The notes under the pieces are model-generated. The model was not told the DNA's origin. It did no database searches and saw only the letters and a list, made by a program, of their open reading frames with translations. Below are positions 34,782-44,341 of a stretch of 64,000 bases of DNA, in pieces (the first letter of the stretch is position 1; each line of letters starts with the position of its first letter). The stretch lies in contig CAZUGO010000094.1 of assembly GCA_964619935.1 (NCBI GenBank), positions 1 through 64,000 on the forward strand. The letters are read 5' to 3'. This stretch comes from CAZUGO01 sp964619935. Lineage in GTDB: Bacteria; Planctomycetota; Phycisphaerae; UBA1845; CAIVHJ01. The translations under genes and the position numbers were made by a program.

Positions 34782-36338
34782 ATGACCTCGAACGTTCATG
34801 ACTTGTCGCGGTTGACCCGCGCACCGGCTTGCGAAGTCCCTGTGCCCAAGAGGCACTGGGCAGCGCGGCTGGTACTCCCGGTGGTGATTCTGATGGCCAC
34901 CGCGGCGATTCTTGCCTACGCCGCGCGAGACACCCTGACCCCGGCCACGACGGTAGCAGTCATCCCAGTCGTGACCAAAGCACATGCCGCCGGTCCCGCC
35001 CGCGGCGGCGTGGTGGTCCAGGCACCCGGCTGGGTCGAGGCCGATCCGTTTCCGTTTGCGGTCTCGGCCCTCGCCGACGGCGTGGTCCGTGAGGTGCTGG
35101 TCCTGGAGGGCGAGCGGGTCGCAGAAGGACAGGTGGTCGCCCGCCTGGTGGATGATGACGCCCGCATCGCTTTGCAGCAGGTGTCGGCCCTGCTGGAGGA
35201 GCGCCAGGCGGGGCTGGCGATCGCTCGGGCCCAACTCGTTGAAGCCGAGCAGAACTGGGACCACCCCATCGAGCTGATCCGCAAACGGGACACCGCCCGG
35301 GCCAATCTGGCTGAGCGCCAGGCCGAACTGGAACAATGGCCGGCGCTCGTGGCCGAAGCACAGGCCCACGCCGTATTCCTCAACGCCGAGTATGAGCGCG
35401 TGTTGCCGCTGGCCGAGGCCGGCCGGGCGGCCGTAATCGAACTCATCCGGGCCCGCCAGGATCTGGAAGCCCAACAAGCCGTCGTGGAAGCCGCGCTCAA
35501 ACGCGAGCCGATCTTGAAGGCCAAAAGTGTCGCGCTGGCAGCGGAAGCCACCGCCGCAGCAGCAGCGCTTGACCTGAGAATTCGCGACCGGCGGGTCCTC
35601 GCCGAAGCCAAGGCGGCCGTGCAGCGTGCCGCTGCGGCGGTGGCCTCGGCGGCGGCCACGCGCGCCGCCGCCGCCCTGCGGCTCGACCGCATGGAGGTCC
35701 GCTCACCTGCCGCCGGGGTGGTCATGAATCGCATGACGGAGCCGGGCGCCAAACTGATGTTGAACATGGATGCGCCCAGTTCCGCCCAGGTGGTCCGGCT
35801 GTACGACCCTGCCCGATTGCAGGTTCGTGTGGACGTTCCGTTGGTCGATGCCGCCAAGGTGGGTGTCGGGCAGCCCGCGGAAGTCATCGTGGAGATCCTG
35901 CCCGATCGGGTGTACCAGGGCCGCATCTCCCGGGTGGTGCACGAGGCCGACGTTCAGAAGAACACCCTGCAGGTCAAGGTCGCCATCGATCACCCGACTT
36001 CCGAACTCAAGCCTGAAATGCTGGCTCGGGCCCGCTTCCTGGTGGCGCCGTCCGATACGGCGGACGGCGCGCCGGCGGCCCATGATGTTTTTGTCCCGCA
36101 GTCTGCCATCGTGCGACGCGATGGACAAGCGTGTCTCTGGATCGCCGACCAAGTCGCCCGCGTGGCCCGGCTGCAACCGGTCCGCCTGGGAACCCTGGTG
36201 CTGGCCGACTGGGTGGTGGTGCTGAACGGCGCCCGGCCCGGTGATCGCATCATCCGGCATGCTCCGGAAGGCCTGCGTGACGGGCAGCGCATTCGGATGG
36301 TATCCGAACCACCATCGCCCGTGGATGCTTCGAGGTGA
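34782..36338 (+). CDS. HlyD/MacA-type periplasmic adaptor (membrane fusion protein)
   Basis: 518 residues from ATG at 34782, with CAGGAG upstream. One transmembrane segment (about 29-47) is followed by a split lipoyl/barrel-sandwich domain (GWVEADPFPFAVSALADGVV and, after the hairpin, MEVRSPAAGVVMNRM). Between them lies a very Ala-rich coiled coil (about 120-310), longer than in MacA. A beta-barrel (VRVDVPLVDAAKVGVGQPAEV) and membrane-proximal domain (VPQSAIVRRDGQACLW) end it. Such adaptors join an inner-membrane pump to an outer-membrane channel. No TolC homologue is encoded in the window. It lies directly upstream of the ATPase (4-base gap). Confidence 0.9.
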   Translation: MTSNVHDLSRLTRAPACEVPVPKRHWAARLVLPVVILMATAAILAYAARDTLTPATTVAVIPVVTKAHAAGPARGGVVVQAPGWVEADPFPFAVSALADGVVREVLVLEGERVAEGQVVARLVDDDARIALQQVSALLEERQAGLAIARAQLVEAEQNWDHPIELIRKRDTARANLAERQAELEQWPALVAEAQAHAVFLNAEYERVLPLAEAGRAAVIELIRARQDLEAQQAVVEAALKREPILKAKSVALAAEATAAAAALDLRIRDRRVLAEAKAAVQRAAAAVASAAATRAAAALRLDRMEVRSPAAGVVMNRMTEPGAKLMLNMDAPSSAQVVRLYDPARLQVRVDVPLVDAAKVGVGQPAEVIVEILPDRVYQGRISRVVHEADVQKNTLQVKVAIDHPTSELKPEMLARARFLVAPSDTADGAPAAHDVFVPQSAIVRRDGQACLWIADQVARVARLQPVRLGTLVLADWVVVLNGARPGDRIIRHAPEGLRDGQRIRMVSEPPSPVDASR

Positions 36339-36342
36339 CCTG

Positions 36343-37047
36343 ATGGCCCTGATTGAATGCCGCAATCTGACCCGGTCGTATGTCAAAGGTGCCCAGACCA
36401 TCACCCCTTTGGCCGATTTGGATCTTGACGTCGCAGACGGCGAGTTCCTGGCGCTGATGGGACCCTCGGGCAGTGGCAAGACCACGCTGCTCAATCTGAT
36501 CGCCGGCATCGACACGCCTACCGCGGGAAGCCTGAAGATTTCTGGTCAGGAGCTGGCCCACATGAACCGCAACGCCGCGGCCACCTGGCGCAGCCGGACC
36601 ATCGGCTATATCTTTCAACTGTATCATCTGGTCCCGACCTTGACCGCATACGAGAACGTCGAGTTACCGCTCCTGCTTCACGGCCTCAGCCGCAGGCAGA
36701 GGCATGACACCGTGGCCTTGGCCCTGAACCTGGTGGGGATCGCCGATCGGCATGACCACTTTCCGCGGCAACTCTCCGGCGGCCAGGAGCAACGGGTGGC
36801 CATCGCCCGGGCCATCGTGACCGATCCGAAAATCCTGGTGGCCGACGAACCCACCGGAGACCTGGATGCCGATAGCTCCCGGGCCGTGATGGACCTGTTG
36901 ACCCGGCTGAATCACGAACTGGGCAAGACCTTGGTCATGGTCACCCACGATGAACATTGTGCCCAGTACGCCCGCCGCACCCTGCACCTGGAAAAGGGTC
37001 GGCTGGTCGATGCCCACAGCCTCGCCGTATCAGGGAGTGCCTCATGA
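36343..37047 (+). CDS. ABC transporter ATP-binding protein, MacB/LolD type
   Basis: 234 residues from ATG at 36343. Motifs are complete: Walker A GPSGSGKT at 40-47, Q-loop in FQLYHLVPTL, signature LSGGQ at 144-148, Walker B ILVADEP at 164-170 and the H-loop in MVTHDEH. This family powers mechanotransmission-type exporters such as MacB and LolCDE, in which ATP hydrolysis drives the periplasmic domains of FtsX-like permeases. The stop overlaps the start of the first permease (ATGA), and the gene follows the adaptor closely. The four genes are therefore one translational unit. Confidence 0.95.
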   Translation: MALIECRNLTRSYVKGAQTITPLADLDLDVADGEFLALMGPSGSGKTTLLNLIAGIDTPTAGSLKISGQELAHMNRNAAATWRSRTIGYIFQLYHLVPTLTAYENVELPLLLHGLSRRQRHDTVALALNLVGIADRHDHFPRQLSGGQEQRVAIARAIVTDPKILVADEPTGDLDADSSRAVMDLLTRLNHELGKTLVMVTHDEHCAQYARRTLHLEKGRLVDAHSLAVSGSAS

Positions 37048-38198
37048 TCGGGACTCAGTATCTGCCGCTGGTGCTGAAGCAGGTCTGGCGTGCCCGAGTC
37101 AGAAGCCTGTTGACCGTTGCCGGCGTCAGCGTGGCCATGTTTCTGTTCGCAGCGGTCCAAGCCATGCAGACCGGCGTGGCGTTGGCCACCCAGGCACGAC
37201 CCGATGACCGCACGCTGGTGGTCTACCGGAAGGATCGCTACTGCCCGTTCACCAGCCTGATGCCGCAGTCGTATGAGCAGCAAATTCGCCGGATTCCGGG
37301 GGTCGAGTCCGTGGTGCCCATCAAGATCGTGGTCAGCAACTGTCGCACCAGCCTCGACGTGGTGACCTTCCGCGGGGTGCCCAAGGAGGCGTTCGTGGAT
37401 GCGCTCGGGCCGCAGCTCGCGATCCGCTCCGGTGCGCTTGCCGACTGGGAGCGGCGCAGTGATGCCGCTCTGCTTGGCGAAACGCTGGCGGCCCGCCGCG
37501 GGCTGAAGGTCGGCGATCGCTTCGAAGCCGCCGGCATCACCGTGTTCGTCGCCGGAATTATCGAATCCGCGGAGGTCCAGGACCACAACGTCGCCTACGT
37601 TCACCTGGATTTTCTGCAGTTCGCCTCCGGCAGCCGCTCCGGAGGCATCGTCACCCAGTTCAACGTCACGGTCAGCGATCCCAGCCGAGCCCAGGAGGTG
37701 GCCGAGGCCATTGACGCCGCCTTTGCGCCGGCACAGGAGCCCACCTGCACCAGCGCGGAGAAAGCATTCGTGGCTCGGGCGGCGGCCGACGTCCTCGAAA
37801 TCGTCAGCTTCATGCGATCATTGGGCTGGGGCTGCCTGGCGGCAGTGCTCGCCTTGGTGGCCAACGCCATCGTGCTCTCGGTGCAGGATCGCATCCAGGA
37901 GCATGCCGTGCTGCAGACTCTGGGCTTTCGCGGGCGGCACATTGCCCGCCTGATCATGTGTGAGGGCCTGGTCCTCAGCGTCACCGGCGCCGCGCTGGGA
38001 TGTGCTGCAGCCGCGGTATTTCTGACGGTCAGCGCCCTGGCCTTGTCGGTGGAGGGCCACAGCCTGCCGTTGAAAGCCACGCTGGGGACATTCGTGTCGG
38101 GGATCGGTATCGCGACCGGAGTCGGCATTCTCGCCGGGGTGGTGCCCGCCTGGCAGGCCTCCCGGCGGGAAATCGTCGCCTGTTTCCGGGCCGCATGA
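37044..38198 (+). CDS. FtsX/MacB-like permease, first subunit
   Basis: 384 residues from ATG at 37044, overlapping the ATPase stop by four bases. The topology is one N-terminal transmembrane helix (about 21-42), a large periplasmic domain (about 45-260) containing PGVESVVPIKIVVS and GDRFEAAGITVFVAGII, then three C-terminal helices with the FtsX core (NAIVLSVQDRIQEHAVLQTLGF). A CP pair (YCPF) and CRTS in the periplasmic domain, plus a CTSAEKAF segment, may form disulfides. It pairs with the second permease downstream; heterodimeric FtsX pairs occur in LolCE. Confidence 0.92.
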   Translation: MIGTQYLPLVLKQVWRARVRSLLTVAGVSVAMFLFAAVQAMQTGVALATQARPDDRTLVVYRKDRYCPFTSLMPQSYEQQIRRIPGVESVVPIKIVVSNCRTSLDVVTFRGVPKEAFVDALGPQLAIRSGALADWERRSDAALLGETLAARRGLKVGDRFEAAGITVFVAGIIESAEVQDHNVAYVHLDFLQFASGSRSGGIVTQFNVTVSDPSRAQEVAEAIDAAFAPAQEPTCTSAEKAFVARAAADVLEIVSFMRSLGWGCLAAVLALVANAIVLSVQDRIQEHAVLQTLGFRGRHIARLIMCEGLVLSVTGAALGCAAAAVFLTVSALALSVEGHSLPLKATLGTFVSGIGIATGVGILAGVVPAWQASRREIVACFRAA

Positions 38199-38261
38199 AT
38201 CGTGAGAACCCCGTGCCGGCGGTGTCACCCACCCCCGGCATGTTGCCACACAGGAACGCCG

Positions 38262-39428
38262 ATGCGGTTGCTGCCTTTCGAATACGCTGTGCGGAACCTG
38301 GGACGCTCGCGCGTTCGACTGTCGACCGGTATTCTAGGCAGCACGCTGGTCGTGCTGCTGGTTCTGGCCGCCGGCGGGTTCGTTCGCGGGATGCAGCGCA
38401 GCCTGACGATCACCGCCGACCGCGACAACGTCCTGTTGCTGGGCGCCGGAAGTGAAGAGAGCGTCGAACGCAGCGAAATCGGCATGAACGTGCCGACGCT
38501 GGCTGCGGCCAGCGTTGCCGGCATCAGGAGTCAGCTGGGCGTGGACTACATCTCTCCAGAGGTGCACATGGCCATGCTGCTCCGGATGTCAGAGGACGCC
38601 GAACGGGAAGTCCAGGCGGTCGTTCGCGGCATCACCCCTGCCGCCTTTCTGGTGCATTCTCAGGTCAAGATTGTGCAGGGCCGCGCGCCGCGCCCGGGTG
38701 CGTATGAGTTGATGGTCGGCCAGCTCACGGCCGCCCGGCTGGATGTCGATCCGCAGGCCTTGGCCGTCGGCCGGCAGCTATGGTTCGACAATCGACCGTG
38801 GACCATCACCGGCCGCTTCGCGGCACCGCACACGGTGATGGATGCCGAATTGTGGGTGCCACTGACCGACCTGCAAATCGTGACCCGCCGCGACACGCTG
38901 TCGTGCGTGGTGCTGACGCTCGGCGCGGCCACGCTTGACGATGTCGCCGTGTGGTGTGCACAGCGCCTCGATCTGGAACTGGTGGCCATGCGCGAATCCG
39001 ACTACTATGCCGGGCTGCTGGCCTTCTATCGTCCGGTGCGGGCCATGATCTGGGCCACCGCAGCGCTCATTGCGCTCGGGGGCCTGTTCGGTGGACTGAA
39101 CACCATGTACGCGGCGTTTGCCGCCCGGGTTCGCGAGCTGGGTGCCCTGCAAACCCTGGGCTTCTCGCGCGGTGCGATCATGGTCAGCTTCTTTCAGGAA
39201 TCACTGCTGGTCACGTCGACCGGTGGCCTCCTGGCGGCGGCGATCGGACTGGCGGCGCTCAACGGTTTGGCGGTTCGGTTTTCGATGGGCGCGTTCTCGC
39301 TGGTCCTGGATGCCCCCGTCGTTCTGGGCGGGCTGGCCGCGGGAGCGGGACTGGCGCTGCTGGGGATCATCCCGCCGTTGTGGCGCTGCCTGCGCCTGCC
39401 GATCGTTGAGGCCCTGCGCACCGGCTGA
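38262..39428 (+). CDS. FtsX/MacB-like permease, second subunit
   Basis: 388 residues from ATG at 38262 with AGGAA upstream. It has the same four-helix FtsX layout: the first helix about 20-40 (LSTGILGSTLVVLLVLAAGG), a periplasmic domain with YISPEVHMAMLLRM and GRQLWFDNRPWTITGRF, and the C-terminal core FAARVRELGALQTLGFSRG. It differs clearly from the first subunit, so the pump is a heterodimer. Together with the ATPase and adaptor it forms an export or lipoprotein-trafficking machine. Confidence 0.92.
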   Translation: MRLLPFEYAVRNLGRSRVRLSTGILGSTLVVLLVLAAGGFVRGMQRSLTITADRDNVLLLGAGSEESVERSEIGMNVPTLAAASVAGIRSQLGVDYISPEVHMAMLLRMSEDAEREVQAVVRGITPAAFLVHSQVKIVQGRAPRPGAYELMVGQLTAARLDVDPQALAVGRQLWFDNRPWTITGRFAAPHTVMDAELWVPLTDLQIVTRRDTLSCVVLTLGAATLDDVAVWCAQRLDLELVAMRESDYYAGLLAFYRPVRAMIWATAALIALGGLFGGLNTMYAAFAARVRELGALQTLGFSRGAIMVSFFQESLLVTSTGGLLAAAIGLAALNGLAVRFSMGAFSLVLDAPVVLGGLAAGAGLALLGIIPPLWRCLRLPIVEALRTG

Positions 39429-39481
39429 TCCGGGGCGGCACGTCCCGGCGAAACGACAACCCTTGACCCGGAGGAAATCGA

Positions 39482-40033
39482 ATGACGTTCTTGAAGACCC
39501 CGTGCTGGCGAGCGCTTCTGCTGAGCAGTGCCATGATTGGGGGCGGCTGTGAGCGCACGGCGGCGCCGCCCGGCGCATCCGCCGGCGGAGCGGCAGCGGG
39601 CACGACCTTGCCGGCGGAGCTGTTCGTCAGCCAGGCGCCTGCCGGTGCCCGGAGCGTGGCCGAAGTTCGGGCCGATCCGAGCCTGACCGGCGAGGTGGTG
39701 GTCCAAGGCCGCGTGGGCGGCCGGCAGGAGCCATTTGTCGACGGCGCGGCGGTGTTCCTGCTGGCTGATGCCGGCATGAAATCCTGCCGGGAGTTGCATG
39801 GCGACTCGTGCAAGACGCCCTGGGACTACTGCTGCGAGCCGCCCGAGGCGCTGGCCGCCAGGATCGCCACGATTCAGGTTGTGGGCAGCGACGGCAAGCC
39901 GCTGCGCGCCGACCTCAAAGGCAAGATCCAGCCCTTGGCGCTGCTGACCCTGTCGGGAACCGTGGCCAGGCGCGATGCCGGAACGCTGGTGATCAATGCC
40001 ACCCGCATCCACGTCGCCGGCGGCAACGGTTAG
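39482..40033 (+). CDS. OB-fold-like lipoprotein linked to the export operon
   Basis: 183 residues from ATG at 39482 after CCGGAGGAAATCG. The lipobox is IGGGC at about residue 23. The core (about 60-180) reads like a small OB fold: GEVVVQGRVGGRQEPFVDGA, VFLLADAG, then a Cys-rich insertion SCRELHGDSCKTPWDYCCE and a final pair of strands. The CKTPWDYCCE signature is very distinctive and may bind a metal or form a redox-active pair. It follows the second permease by 53 bases on the same strand and is likely part of the same operon. I do not know a characterised member. Confidence 0.75.
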   Translation: MTFLKTPCWRALLLSSAMIGGGCERTAAPPGASAGGAAAGTTLPAELFVSQAPAGARSVAEVRADPSLTGEVVVQGRVGGRQEPFVDGAAVFLLADAGMKSCRELHGDSCKTPWDYCCEPPEALAARIATIQVVGSDGKPLRADLKGKIQPLALLTLSGTVARRDAGTLVINATRIHVAGGNG

Positions 40034-40102
40034 CCGGCCGGCGCCGGGTGCGGTCTCGGTCTGCACCGCGGGCCCGGTGAACCCATGGCCCTGCCGGCGG
40101 GG

Positions 40103-41638
40103 TCAGTTGATGCAAGAACTGATCGGGTTGCAGGCTCCATTGCAATAGGTCTCCCCCTGCGGGCAGCAAATCCCTTCGAAGTCGGTGCAGTTCATGCCCG
40201 CCGGGCAGCAACCGCCCACCGTGCAGGGGGTATCGCTGGCGTTGGGACAGCCGACGCAAGTATTGGTCTGTGAATCGCAACTGCTGCCCGCGGGACAGCA
40301 GATGTCGCCACACCCACGACCCAGGGGACAGCAGGTGGTCCCATTCAAACACAGGTCGCCGCTGTCACAACATCTGTCATTGCATGCCGGGCTGTTGAAC
40401 CCGCAACACAGGCTCAAGGATTCGATACAGGAGTCCAGCTCGTCGCAGCAGGCGCTGCCGCAGGCGTTTTGCGGGTCACAACAAAGGCCGTCGCCCAGGC
40501 AGGTTTCGCCCGCCGCACAGCAACGGTCCGTGCAAGGGGCCTGATCGGACGGACAACACAAGTTCGCTTCCGCGATGCAGGAGTCGGTCGGATCGCAGCA
40601 GGTGTTACCGCAAATGCCCTCCGATTCGCAGCAAATCCCGGCGTTGGGACCGCTGCTGATACAGACCTGTGTGCTGGAGCAGCAGTTCTCGCCGGCGCAG
40701 GGTGTTTTTCCGGCCGCACAGCACACGCCGGTCTGTCCGTTCAGGCAGGTCTCGCCATCCTCGCAGCACGCCACCGCGCCGCAGGCCACCGGGCAGCACG
40801 GCCCGCCATCCACATTGCAGGCCGCCACACAACCCACGTAAGCCGCCGCGCACACCCCGACCCCGATGGCCTCGCACACGGCATAGAAAATGAGTGCACC
40901 GACGCACCCCGCCGACACGCCGCCGATACATCCGGCCGCGGCCACGCTGCAGCCCGCCCAGCAGCCCACGCATTCGGCGGAGCCCTCCGGATTGCTGCTC
41001 TTGCCGTCGTCCTGCTCCGGAATGAAGGGTTGCCGTTCTGCGGCACGCCTCATTGCCGCGGCGCCGCTGGATTCACAGTCTGCCTGTTCCGCGCTTCGAA
41101 ACAACGCCTCGAGGGCCGCCTGCAGATCGGGATCCAAACCATCGTCCGCGGGCATCTCGCCGTCTTCAAACTGGGTGGCAGACGGGTCTGCGTCTTCGGC
41201 CGCCATCGGCACAATGCTGCGGCCGCCGATGGTGCCCAGCACCATTCCCGCTTCGACGCGGATCATCGCCGTGGACAGACCGGGCACGAGGTCCCCGTAC
41301 TCGACCTGCACGCTGGTATTGCCCAGACCGTCGACCGTTGTGACCACGGTCATGATCATCTGGTTGTCGGCCATGACTTCGGTCTCGACCCGGAGCCCGC
41401 CGTCCTGCTCGGGGTTGCTGATCACCCGGCGGCTGAGGGTCAACTCGCGGCCCTGAGCGGACACCGCGCTGCTGCGGGTCTCGAACTCGTTGCCGGTGTC
41501 ATCAAGCTGGGTGCACGTGCCGGCTCCATCCGGAACCGCCGGGGCGCAACCCACCGCCCAATACACTCCGCTGCCAGCCCCCATGCAGACCATCACCGCC
41601 GCTCGAAGCAGTCGCCGCTTGCGTTTGGCCGTTCTCAT
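40103..41638 (-). CDS. Exported protein with many tandem Cys-rich modules
   Basis: 511 residues from ATG at 41638 (GGAGAA upstream). A basic start and hydrophobic segment end at WAVGCAP, a possible lipobox. Residues about 40-230 form a beta-rich domain with little Cys. Residues about 240-310 contain a Cys/Ala/Gly hydrophobic stretch (CVGCWAGCSVAAAGCIGGV) that may insert in a membrane. The remaining 200 residues are some ten modules with CC pairs (for example CCDELDSCIESLSLCC and CCPAGSSCDSQTNTC), in which Cys makes up roughly a fifth of the residues. It must be disulfide- or metal-rich. It is convergent with the export operon and its function is unknown. Confidence 0.75.
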   Translation of the reverse strand: MRTAKRKRRLLRAAVMVCMGAGSGVYWAVGCAPAVPDGAGTCTQLDDTGNEFETRSSAVSAQGRELTLSRRVISNPEQDGGLRVETEVMADNQMIMTVVTTVDGLGNTSVQVEYGDLVPGLSTAMIRVEAGMVLGTIGGRSIVPMAAEDADPSATQFEDGEMPADDGLDPDLQAALEALFRSAEQADCESSGAAAMRRAAERQPFIPEQDDGKSSNPEGSAECVGCWAGCSVAAAGCIGGVSAGCVGALIFYAVCEAIGVGVCAAAYVGCVAACNVDGGPCCPVACGAVACCEDGETCLNGQTGVCCAAGKTPCAGENCCSSTQVCISSGPNAGICCESEGICGNTCCDPTDSCIAEANLCCPSDQAPCTDRCCAAGETCLGDGLCCDPQNACGSACCDELDSCIESLSLCCGFNSPACNDRCCDSGDLCLNGTTCCPLGRGCGDICCPAGSSCDSQTNTCVGCPNASDTPCTVGGCCPAGMNCTDFEGICCPQGETYCNGACNPISSCIN

Positions 41639-41945
41639 GGCGTGTTCTCCGTTGTGGATCCAGACGTGTACCGATGACCGCAGGCCGGGGTGCCGCGCGT
41701 CCCGAATTCGACACCTGGGTGGGAGCTTACAACACCCGCTGCTGCATTGCAAGAACGCCGTTCAATCCGCGCGGGCCCGCCGGTGCATGGCCGATTGCAA
41801 GGTCGTGTCGCTGAAGGAGTGCTGACACGACACCGGCCGGCGGACGCAACATCGGCGGTCGCGCGCCGCAGGGCGGAGCCACGGGAGCGCTGGGGCCCGC
41901 GTCAGATCGATGCGCCGATCCTCAGCCGCGCCTCCAGCCGATCGG
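41639..41945. other. Intergenic region, nothing recognised
   Basis: About 305 bases between the rlmKL stop and the Cys-module gene start, both on the minus strand. I see no gene, hairpin with T-tract or good promoter. Confidence 0.4.
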
Positions 41946-44111
41946 TCAGCGCCGGATCACGAAGCAGCGATGGATTCGCCGGTTGCGAAAGTCCTCCGGA
42001 ACGGTTCGCTCGCTGATCTCCTCGATGGCGGCGGCGGGGATGCGCTCGCTGTCCAGTTTGAAGCGCCGGAAGTTGGTTGAGAAGTACAGGCAAGCCCCCG
42101 CCGGCATGTGACCCAGCACCGTGGACAACAACGCGGCGTGGTCACGCTGAATCTCCCAATCCTCGTCGGTGCGCTTGCTGTTGGAGAAGGTCGGCGGATC
42201 GACAATGACCAGATCAAACCGCTCCTCCGGCGGCAGGCGCCGCAGGTAAGCGCGGGCGTCCTGCTGCACAAAGTGGTACTGCGGGCCCCGCAGGTTGTTG
42301 AGTTCAAAGTTGCGGCGGGCCCACTCCAGGTAGACCGGCGACCAGTCCACGGTGGTCACCGCCAGGGCCCCGCCGTCGGCCGCATAAGCGCTGAACGCCC
42401 CGGTATAGCCGAACAGGTTCAGCACCCGCTGCCCACTGGCGGCATCGCGCACCAGGCCGCGGGTCACGCGGTGATCGAGAAACAGCCCGGTGTCGACGTA
42501 GTCCGACAGGTTTACCCAGAAGCGCAAGCCGCCCTCCCGGACGGCGATCTCGTGCCGCCGGTCGGCCGCCTTCTCGTGCTGGGTGGTCCCGCGCTGCCGC
42601 AATTTCCTTTTCAAGAAGACGTGTTCGAGATCGATGTCCAGCGTCTCGGCCGCGGTGCGTTTCATGAGATCCAGCCAGTCGGCATGCTGGCCCAAATCGC
42701 GGTCATGCGGCCGTTCGTACTCCGTCAGATGGAGGTGGTCTTCGTAGCGATCGACCACCAACGGAATCTCCGGGATGTCGCGCTCGTAGAGCCGAAAGCA
42801 GTAAATCGCGCGCCGCGTCGGCCAGCGCCGCAGGTGGCGGGCGCGTTTGCGCAGCCGGGCCCGGAAGAGTTCCGCCTGCTGATGGGCCTTGGCGGTCAGG
42901 CCGCCGAATACCTGGTGCGACCGCGGCGGCGCGGCGGCCGGCAGATCGCCTTCAGGATGCTCCACCGCCGGCGCCGGCCGATCGGGCACGCCGGGCCTGG
43001 GACCGTGGAACTGGTAGTAGGTGCAGACGATCCGCCCGTTGTAGAGCTTGCGACGGCGGTCGGCTTGTTTCTGGATCAGCCGTTCGAAATCGGGCTGGGC
43101 GGTCAGGATGAAGTGCGACCAAGTGGGCAAGGCCCGCAACACTTCCGGCATCGAACGGTGCAGGGCCTCGGCTTGATGCTGCTCGCCCAACCGCAGACCG
43201 TATGGTGGATTGGTGATGACGCACCCATAGCGCTGCTTACTGGTGAGCTGCTCAAAGGAGCGCTCCTGGAAGTGGATGTCGTCGAACACGCCGGCCCGCC
43301 GGGCATGGTAGCGGGCCAACTTCAGGGATTCCGGATCAGAATCGGTCGCCACAATGCGCACCGGAAGCGACGCGGAGGAACGGGCTCGGGCGGCCGCTCG
43401 GACGGATTCCCAGACTTCGGCTGCGATCTGCGGCCAGGCCTCGGCCGCGAAGCGCCGCAGCAACCCTGGAGCGATGTTACGACCCATCAAAGCGGCTTCG
43501 ATCGGAATGGTCCCGGTGCCGCAGAACGGATCGATCAAGGGTCGCTCCGGATGCCAGGAACTCAGCCGCACCAGCGCCGCCGCCAGCGTCTCCTTGAGCG
43601 GAGCGGGACCGGTCCGCGTGCGGTATCCTCGTTTGTGCAGTCCCGGTCCGGTGGTGTCGATGGCCACGGTCGCCTGGTCGTCCAGAAACGCCACCTCGAT
43701 GCTGTACCGCGGACCGGACTCCGGGAGCACGGTCACGCCATGGGCCTGCCGTAGACGATCGACCACGGCTCGTTTGACAGACCGTTGGACCGCCGGCACG
43801 CTGTGCAGTTGCGACCTCCGCGAACGACCGACCACCGGGAAGGCCCCATCGGGCGGAATCCAGTGCTCCCAGGGCAGCGCCCGGGTGGTCTCGAAGAGGG
43901 CGTCGAAGTCGGCGGCGGCGAAGCGCTGCACCACCACCCCCACGCGATCCGCCGTCCGCAGCCACACGTTGGCCGTCGCCAGGGCGGCAAAGCCTCCGGC
44001 GAACTGGATCCGTCCGGGCCCTACGATCGTGGCGCTGTACCCCAGTTCCGCCAACTCCTGGCGAACCACGGCTTCCAGTCCGAAGGCTGAGGTGGCGATC
44101 AGGTCGATCAT
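41946..44111 (-). CDS. rlmKL: Bifunctional 23S rRNA (guanine) methyltransferase RlmKL
   Basis: 721 residues from ATG at 44111 (MIDLIATSAF). The N-terminal half is the RlmL part: a THUMP domain (about 45-155), then SAM motif DPFCGTGTIPIEAAL and the N2-guanine motif TNPPYG. The C-terminal half is the RlmK part with DTGLFLDHR, NLFGYTGAFSAYA and the catalytic-site VDPPTFSNSKR. In E. coli the fused enzyme makes m2G2445 and m7G2069 of 23S rRNA; the fusion length (about 700) agrees. The linker at about 380-440 (GPRPGVPDRPAPAVE) is Pro-rich. It appears to be a single-gene unit. Confidence 0.93.
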   Translation of the reverse strand: MIDLIATSAFGLEAVVRQELAELGYSATIVGPGRIQFAGGFAALATANVWLRTADRVGVVVQRFAAADFDALFETTRALPWEHWIPPDGAFPVVGRSRRSQLHSVPAVQRSVKRAVVDRLRQAHGVTVLPESGPRYSIEVAFLDDQATVAIDTTGPGLHKRGYRTRTGPAPLKETLAAALVRLSSWHPERPLIDPFCGTGTIPIEAALMGRNIAPGLLRRFAAEAWPQIAAEVWESVRAAARARSSASLPVRIVATDSDPESLKLARYHARRAGVFDDIHFQERSFEQLTSKQRYGCVITNPPYGLRLGEQHQAEALHRSMPEVLRALPTWSHFILTAQPDFERLIQKQADRRRKLYNGRIVCTYYQFHGPRPGVPDRPAPAVEHPEGDLPAAAPPRSHQVFGGLTAKAHQQAELFRARLRKRARHLRRWPTRRAIYCFRLYERDIPEIPLVVDRYEDHLHLTEYERPHDRDLGQHADWLDLMKRTAAETLDIDLEHVFLKRKLRQRGTTQHEKAADRRHEIAVREGGLRFWVNLSDYVDTGLFLDHRVTRGLVRDAASGQRVLNLFGYTGAFSAYAADGGALAVTTVDWSPVYLEWARRNFELNNLRGPQYHFVQQDARAYLRRLPPEERFDLVIVDPPTFSNSKRTDEDWEIQRDHAALLSTVLGHMPAGACLYFSTNFRRFKLDSERIPAAAIEEISERTVPEDFRNRRIHRCFVIRR

Positions 44112-44341
44112 CGCTCGATAATACCGACAACCCAGCCCCCGGAGAACCAGCGGCAGCGCCTGGCGCCCCCCGTTGAACAGCATCGGTGAGCCGTGATTGG
44201 ATGGTGGGTGCCGCTGAGGCGGGCCCCGCCGCTGGTTGTGGTTGCTTCGGGCGACTGGAGTTGCATGGGGCGAGCCGTTACCTTGATGGGTGCTGTGCCT
44301 TGCGGACCCCAAGCCCTTTGGTGACGAAGGAGCATCGACCC

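Noticed and set aside
42108..43754. Long plus-strand open frame of 548 codons opposite rlmKL
   Set aside because: It is a GC-driven shadow of an unambiguous gene; its translation has no domain and is rich in Arg, Gly, Pro and His.
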